A stretch of 64,000 nucleotides of DNA from Nosema muscidifuracis (lineage: Eukaryota > Microsporidia > Nosematidae): positions 769,207 to 833,206 of the forward strand of contig JAIOKI010000003.1 in assembly GCA_028335825.1 (NCBI GenBank), in the 5' to 3' direction. Positions 59,502 through 64,000 of the stretch are shown one piece after another (position 1 is the first letter of the stretch; each line of letters begins with the position of its first letter). The position numbers and the translations under genes are program-made. Under the pieces are notes generated by a model. It worked only from the letters and a program-made list of their open reading frames with translations. It made no database searches and was not told where the DNA came from.

Positions 59502-60407
59502 AATTAATTACATGATTTTATATAAAAAAATTCATGTCTCAAATCAAATAAAAAAATTTGATAATTTGACAGATTTTAATAGTCTAAAAACACTGATAAT
59601 TAGTTTTTCCTTGTGAAACGTAAATTATAACGTAAGAAAAAAAATATCACAAAAAACATATTACAGAACTCAAAAAATAGCATCATCTAAGTATTGGTAC
59701 CTTAATCAAAGTCAACAGCAGAATATCAAACCCTATGCATTGAAGTATTACTTGCATTAGGACTGTGAAAAAGTGTGTAAATTATATACTTCAATATATT
59801 ATTTTGATATTATATTAATTACTACATAGTACAAAATTGAAAATTTATAAAAAAATACTTGAATTTAAATAAATATAAACACTTCAATATTGTTAAAATT
59901 AGGCTGTATATTCTCTTGCTCTTTCAATCATATTTTTAGTGTGGTCTGATCAAGAAAAGACGAAATTGTATTTATTTCTAAGATATTTAAAAGTCATAAA
60001 TAATTCCAGATGGATAATTTAATCACGTATATTAAATTGGTAAAAATAAAATAGAAAAAAGAAGTTATACATTTCGAGATGATGTTTAAAAGTTCACCAA
60101 ATTAATCCAGATTTATATTATTATTAATTAAATAAAATATCTAATATTATATTAAATATATTTTTTATTTATTTCTTATATATATTTCTTCCTGACAGAA
60201 TTATCATTTGACATCAATATATTTAATGTCATTTACTCATCTTCTTCTGTATAAAAAAAATTGAATAATAATCGAAATAAATATTTATTATGTCTAAATT
60301 TAAAAATTATATTTTGTAATTTTTTCTTAGAAATATCTATAATTGTTCTGAGAAGACACGTCATCTAAAAATATTTTATTTTCTAGATAATTAAATATTG
60401 TGAAATA
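59502..60407. other. Telomere-proximal spacer
   Basis: 906 bp of AT-rich DNA between the last gene and the telomere repeats. No rRNA genes, repeats or reading frames are visible. This is notable because subtelomeres of the compact microsporidian Encephalitozoon cuniculi carry rRNA operons. Confidence 0.6.
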
Positions 60408-63400
60408 TTAGGTTAGGTAGGTAGGTAGGTAGGTAGGTAGGTTAGGTAAGTTAGGTAGGTAGGTTAGGTAGGTAGGTAGGTAGGTAAGTAGGTAGGTAGG
60501 TAGGTAGGTAGGTAGGTAGGTAGGTAGGTAGGTAGGTAGGTAGGTAGGTAGGTAGGTAGGTAGGTAGGTAGGTAGGTAGGTAGGTAGGTAGGTAGGTAGG
60601 TAGGTAGGTTAGGTAGGTTAGTAGGTAGGTAGGTAGGTAGGTAGGTAGGTAGGTAAGTTAGGTAGGTAGGTAGGTAGGTAGGTAGGTAGGTTAGGTAGGT
60701 AGGTAGGTAGGTAGGTAGGTAGGTAGGTTAGGTAGGTAGGTAGGTAGGTAGGTAGGTAGGTAGGTTAGGTAGGTAAGTTAGGTAGGTAGGTAGGTAGGTA
60801 GGTAAGTTAGGTAGGTAGGTAGGTAGGTAGGTAGGTAGGTAGGTAGGTAGGTAGGTAGGTAGGTAGGTAGGTAGGTAGGTAGGTAGGTAGGTAGGTTAGG
60901 TAGGTAGGTAGGTAGGTAGGTAGGTAGGTAGGTAGGTAGGTAGGTAGGTAGGTAGGTAGGTAGGTAGGTAGGTAGGTAGGTAGGTAGGTAGGTAGGTAGG
61001 TAGGTAGGTAGGTAGGTAGGTAGGTAGGTAGGTAGGTAGGTAGGTAGGTAGGTAGGTAGGTAGGTAGGTAGGTAGGTAGGTAGGTAGGTAGGTAGGTAGG
61101 TAGGTAGGTAGGTAGGTAGGTAGGTAGGTTAGGTAGGTAAGTTAGGTAGGTAGGTAGGTAGGTAGGTAGGTAGGTAGGTAGGTAGGTAGGTAGGTAGGTA
61201 GGTAGGTAGGTAGGTAGGTAGGTAGGTAGGTAGGTAGGTAGGTAGGTAGGTAGGTAGGTAGGTAGGTTAGGTAGGTAGGTAGGTAGGTAAGTTAGGTAGG
61301 TAGGTAGGTAGGTAAGTTAGGTAGGTAGGTAGGTAAGTTAGGTAGGTTAGGTAGGTTAGGTAGGTAGGTAGGTAGGTAGGTAGGTAGGTAGGTAGGTAGG
61401 TAGGTAGGTAGGTAGGTAGGTAGGTAGGTAGGTAGGTAGGTAGGTAGGTAGGTAGGTAGGTAGGTAGGTAGGTAGGTAGGTAGGTAGGTAGGTAGGTAGG
61501 TAGGTAGGTAGGTAGGTAGGTAGGTAAGTTAGGTAGGTAGGTAGGTAGGTAGGTAGGTAGGTAAGTTAGGTAGGTAGGTAGGTTAGGTAGGTAGGTAGGT
61601 AGGTAGGTAGGTAGGTAGGTAGGTAGGTAGGTAGGTAGGTAGGTTAGGTAGGTAGGTAGGTTAGGTAGGTAGGTAGGTAAGTTAGGTAGGTAGGTAAGTT
61701 AGGTAGGTAGGTAGGTAGGTAGGTAGGTAGGTAGGTAGGTAGGTAGGTTAGGTAGGTTAGGTAGGTAGGTAGGTAGGTAGGTAGGTTAGGTAGGTAGGTT
61801 AGGTAGGTTAGGTAGGTAGGTAGGTAGGTAGGTAGGTAGGTAGGTAGGTAGGTAGGTAGGTAGGTAGGTAGGTTAGGTAGGTAGGTAGGTTAGGTAGGTA
61901 GGTAAGTTAGGTAGGTAGGTAGTTAGGTAGGTTAGGTAGGTAGGTAGGTAGGTAGGTAAGTTAGGTAGGTAGGTTAGGTAGGTAGGTAGGTAGGTAGGTA
62001 GGTAGGTAGGTAGGTAAGTTAGGTAAGTTAGGTAGGTAGGTAGGTAGGTAGGTTAGGTAGGTAAGTTAGGTAAGTTAGGTAGGTAGGTAGGTAGGTTAGG
62101 TAGGTAGGTAGGTAGGTAGGTAGGTAGGTAGGTAGGTAGGTAGGTAGGTAAGTTAGGTAAGTTAGGTAGGTAGGTAGGTAGGTAGGTAAGTTAGGTAGGT
62201 AGGTAGGTAGGTAGGTAGGTAGGTAGGTAGGTAGGTAGGTAGGTAGGTAGGTAGGTAGGTAGGTAGGTAAGTTAGGTAGGTAGGTTAGGTAGGTAGGTAG
62301 GTAGGTAGGTAGGTAGGTAGGTAGGTAGGTAGGTGTAAGTAAGTAAGTAAGTTAGGTAGGTAGGTAGGTAAGTTAGGTAGGTAAGTTAGGTAGGTAGGTA
62401 GGTAGGTAGGTAGGTTAGGTAGGTAGGTAGGTAGGTAGGTAGGTAGGTAGGTAGGTAGGTAGGTAGGTAGGTAGGTAGGTAAGTTAGGTAGGTAGGTAGG
62501 TAGGTAGGTAGGTAGGTAGGTAGGTAGGTAGGTTAGGTAGGTAAGTTAGGTAGGTAGGTAGGTAAGTTAGGTAGGTAGGTAGGTAGGTAAGTTAGGTAGG
62601 TTAGGTAGGTAAGTTAGGTAGGTAAGTTAGGTAGGTAGGTAGGTAGGTAGGTAGGTAGGTAGGTAGGTAGGTAGGTAGGTAGGTAGGTTAGGTAGGTAGG
62701 TAGGTAGGTAAGTTAGGTAAGTTAGGTAGGTAAGTTAGGTAAGTTAGGTAGGTAGGTAGGTAGGTAGGTAGGTAGGTAGGTTAGGTAGGTAGGTAGGTTA
62801 GGTAGGTAGGTAGGTAAGTTAGGTAGGTAGGTAGGTAGGTAGGTAGGTAGGTTAGGTAGGTAGGTAGGTAGGTAGGTAGGTAGGTAGGTAGGTAGGTAGG
62901 TAGGTAGGTAGGTAGGTAGGTTAGGTAAGGTAGGTTAGGTAGGTAGGTAGGTAGGTAGGTTAGGTAAGTTAGGTAGTAGGTAGGTAGGTAGGTTAGGTAG
63001 GTAGGTTGGTAGGTAGGTAGGTAGGTAGGTAGGTAGGTAGGTAGGTAGGTAGGTAGGTAAGTTAGGTAAGTTAGGTAGGTAAGTTAGGTAGGTGTAGGTT
63101 AGGTAGGTAGGTAGGTAGGTAGGAAGTAGGTAGGTAGGTAGGTAGGTAGGTAAGGTAGGGAGGTAGGTAGGTAGGTAGTAGGTTAGGAGGTTAGGTAGGT
63201 GGTTAGGTAGGTAGGGTAGGTTAGGTAGGTTAGGTAGGTTGGTAGGTAGGTTAGGTAGGTAGGTAGGTAGGTAGGGTAGGTAGGTTAGGTAGGTAGGTAG
63301 GTAGGTAGGGTAGGGGTAGGTAGGTAGGTAGGTAGGTGGTAGGTAGGTAGGATAGGTAGGTAGGTAGGTAGGTAGGTAGGTAGGTAGGTAGGTAGGGTAG

Positions 63401-64000
63401 GTAGGTAGGTTAGGTAGGTAGGTTAGGTAGGGTAGGTAGGTAGGTTAGGTAGGTTAGGTAGGGTTAGGGTAGGTTAGGTAGGGTAGGTAGGTAGGTAGGT
63501 AGGTAGGTAGGTAGGTAGGTAGGTAGGTAGGTAGGTAGGGTAGGGTAGGTAGTAGGTTAGGTAGGTAGGTAGGTAGGGTTAGGTAGGTAGGTAGGTAGGT
63601 AGGTAGGGTAGGGTAGGTTGGTAGGTGGTAGGTAGGTAGGTTAGGTAGGTAGGTAGGTAGGTGGTAGGTAGGTTAGGTAGGTAGGGTAGGTAGGTAGGTA
63701 GGTAGGGTAGGTAGGTTAGGTAGGTAGGTTAGGTAGGTAGGTAGGTAGGTAGGTTAGGTAGGGTAGGTAGGGTAGGTAGGTAGGTTAGGTAGGTAGGTAG
63801 GTAGGTAGGTAGGTGGTAGGGTAGGTAGGGTAGGTAGGTAGGTAGGGTAGGGTAGGTAGGTAGGGTAGGTAGGGTAGGGTAGGTAGGTAGGTGGTAGGTA
63901 GGTAGGTAGGTAGGGTAGGTAGGGTAGGTAGGTAGGTAGGTAGGTAGGTAGGTAGGGTAGAGTAGGTAGGTAGGTAGAGTTAGTAGTAAGTAGTAGTAGT
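60408..64000 (+). repeat. Telomere: about 3.6 kb of TAGG with interspersed TTAGG
   Basis: From 60408 to the window end the sequence is almost entirely TAGG units, broken at irregular intervals by TTAGG and by TAAGTTAGG-type variants. The G-rich strand runs 5'->3' toward the right edge, as required for a right chromosome end. From about 63100 onward, irregular units (TAGGG, TGG, missing bases) become common and the last 30 bases degrade to TAG/TAAG repeats. That pattern fits low-coverage read ends in the assembly rather than biology. Microsporidia are known to use TTAGG-like telomeres; predominance of a 4-nt unit is unusual. Confidence 0.93.

Noticed and set aside
60408-64000. Internal tandem satellite rather than telomere
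   Set aside because: The repeat reaches the window end with the correct strand polarity for a right chromosome end and degrades only at the extreme terminus, as assembly ends do.
1-64000. CRISPR arrays, bacterial operons or rRNA genes
   Set aside because: No spaced short repeats, no ribosome-binding sites and no rRNA-like conserved stretches were seen; the sequence is eukaryotic.

Overview
The window looks like the right-hand end of a chromosome from a microsporidian fungus with an AT-rich, gene-poor (large-genome type) genome. The evidence is: (i) the last 3.6 kb is TAGG/TTAGG telomere repeat, with its G-rich strand running 5'->3' to the window end; (ii) intact genes have no visible introns, and nearly all have a CC or CCC just before the start ATG, the start-site motif known from microsporidia; (iii) most proteins are short, start with a signal peptide and match no family I recognise; (iv) the only recognisable conserved genes are a homeodomain protein, a J-like membrane protein and a Bem46/ABHD13-type hydrolase. 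I cannot name the species.

Layout. 1-13.5 kb: a decayed copy (A) of a secreted-protein gene, a Ty3/gypsy fossil, a decayed plus-strand copy (E) and an intact minus-strand gene (C). 14.5-18.4 kb: an intact secreted-protein gene (F) and a probable dead relative. 18.7-25 kb: a Ty3/gypsy fossil, a small membrane protein and a MULE transposase relic. 26.3-30.1 kb: a cysteine-rich membrane protein and a second MULE. 30.4-43.4 kb: duplicated versions of the first genes (B intact, D with one frameshift). Between them lie a dead asparagine-synthetase-like gene, a homeodomain gene, a third gypsy fossil, a third MULE and a dead membrane-protein gene. 44.4-49.6 kb: a dead gene, the hydrolase, the J-like gene and further dead genes. 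50-60.4 kb: mostly empty AT-rich DNA with one intact secreted protein and two small secreted/membrane proteins, each interrupted by a single in-frame stop. 60.4-64 kb: telomere.

Main observation. Proteins B (544 aa), F (541 aa) and C (448 aa) seem unrelated at first but share a collinear, helix-rich layout. All have a signal peptide, a similar helical segment near the middle and a conserved core of about 65 residues. With dead copies A, D and E, and the more distant G (48.7-49.3 kb) and H (16.8-18.4 kb), they form one subtelomeric secreted superfamily that duplicates and dies rapidly. This is a good candidate for an undescribed host-interaction (effector) family. Function is unknown; secretion is inferred from N-termini only.

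Most of the window is non-coding. It is an archive of decayed transposons and host genes, so many short open frames here are chance or remnants. Boundaries of decayed features are approximate.
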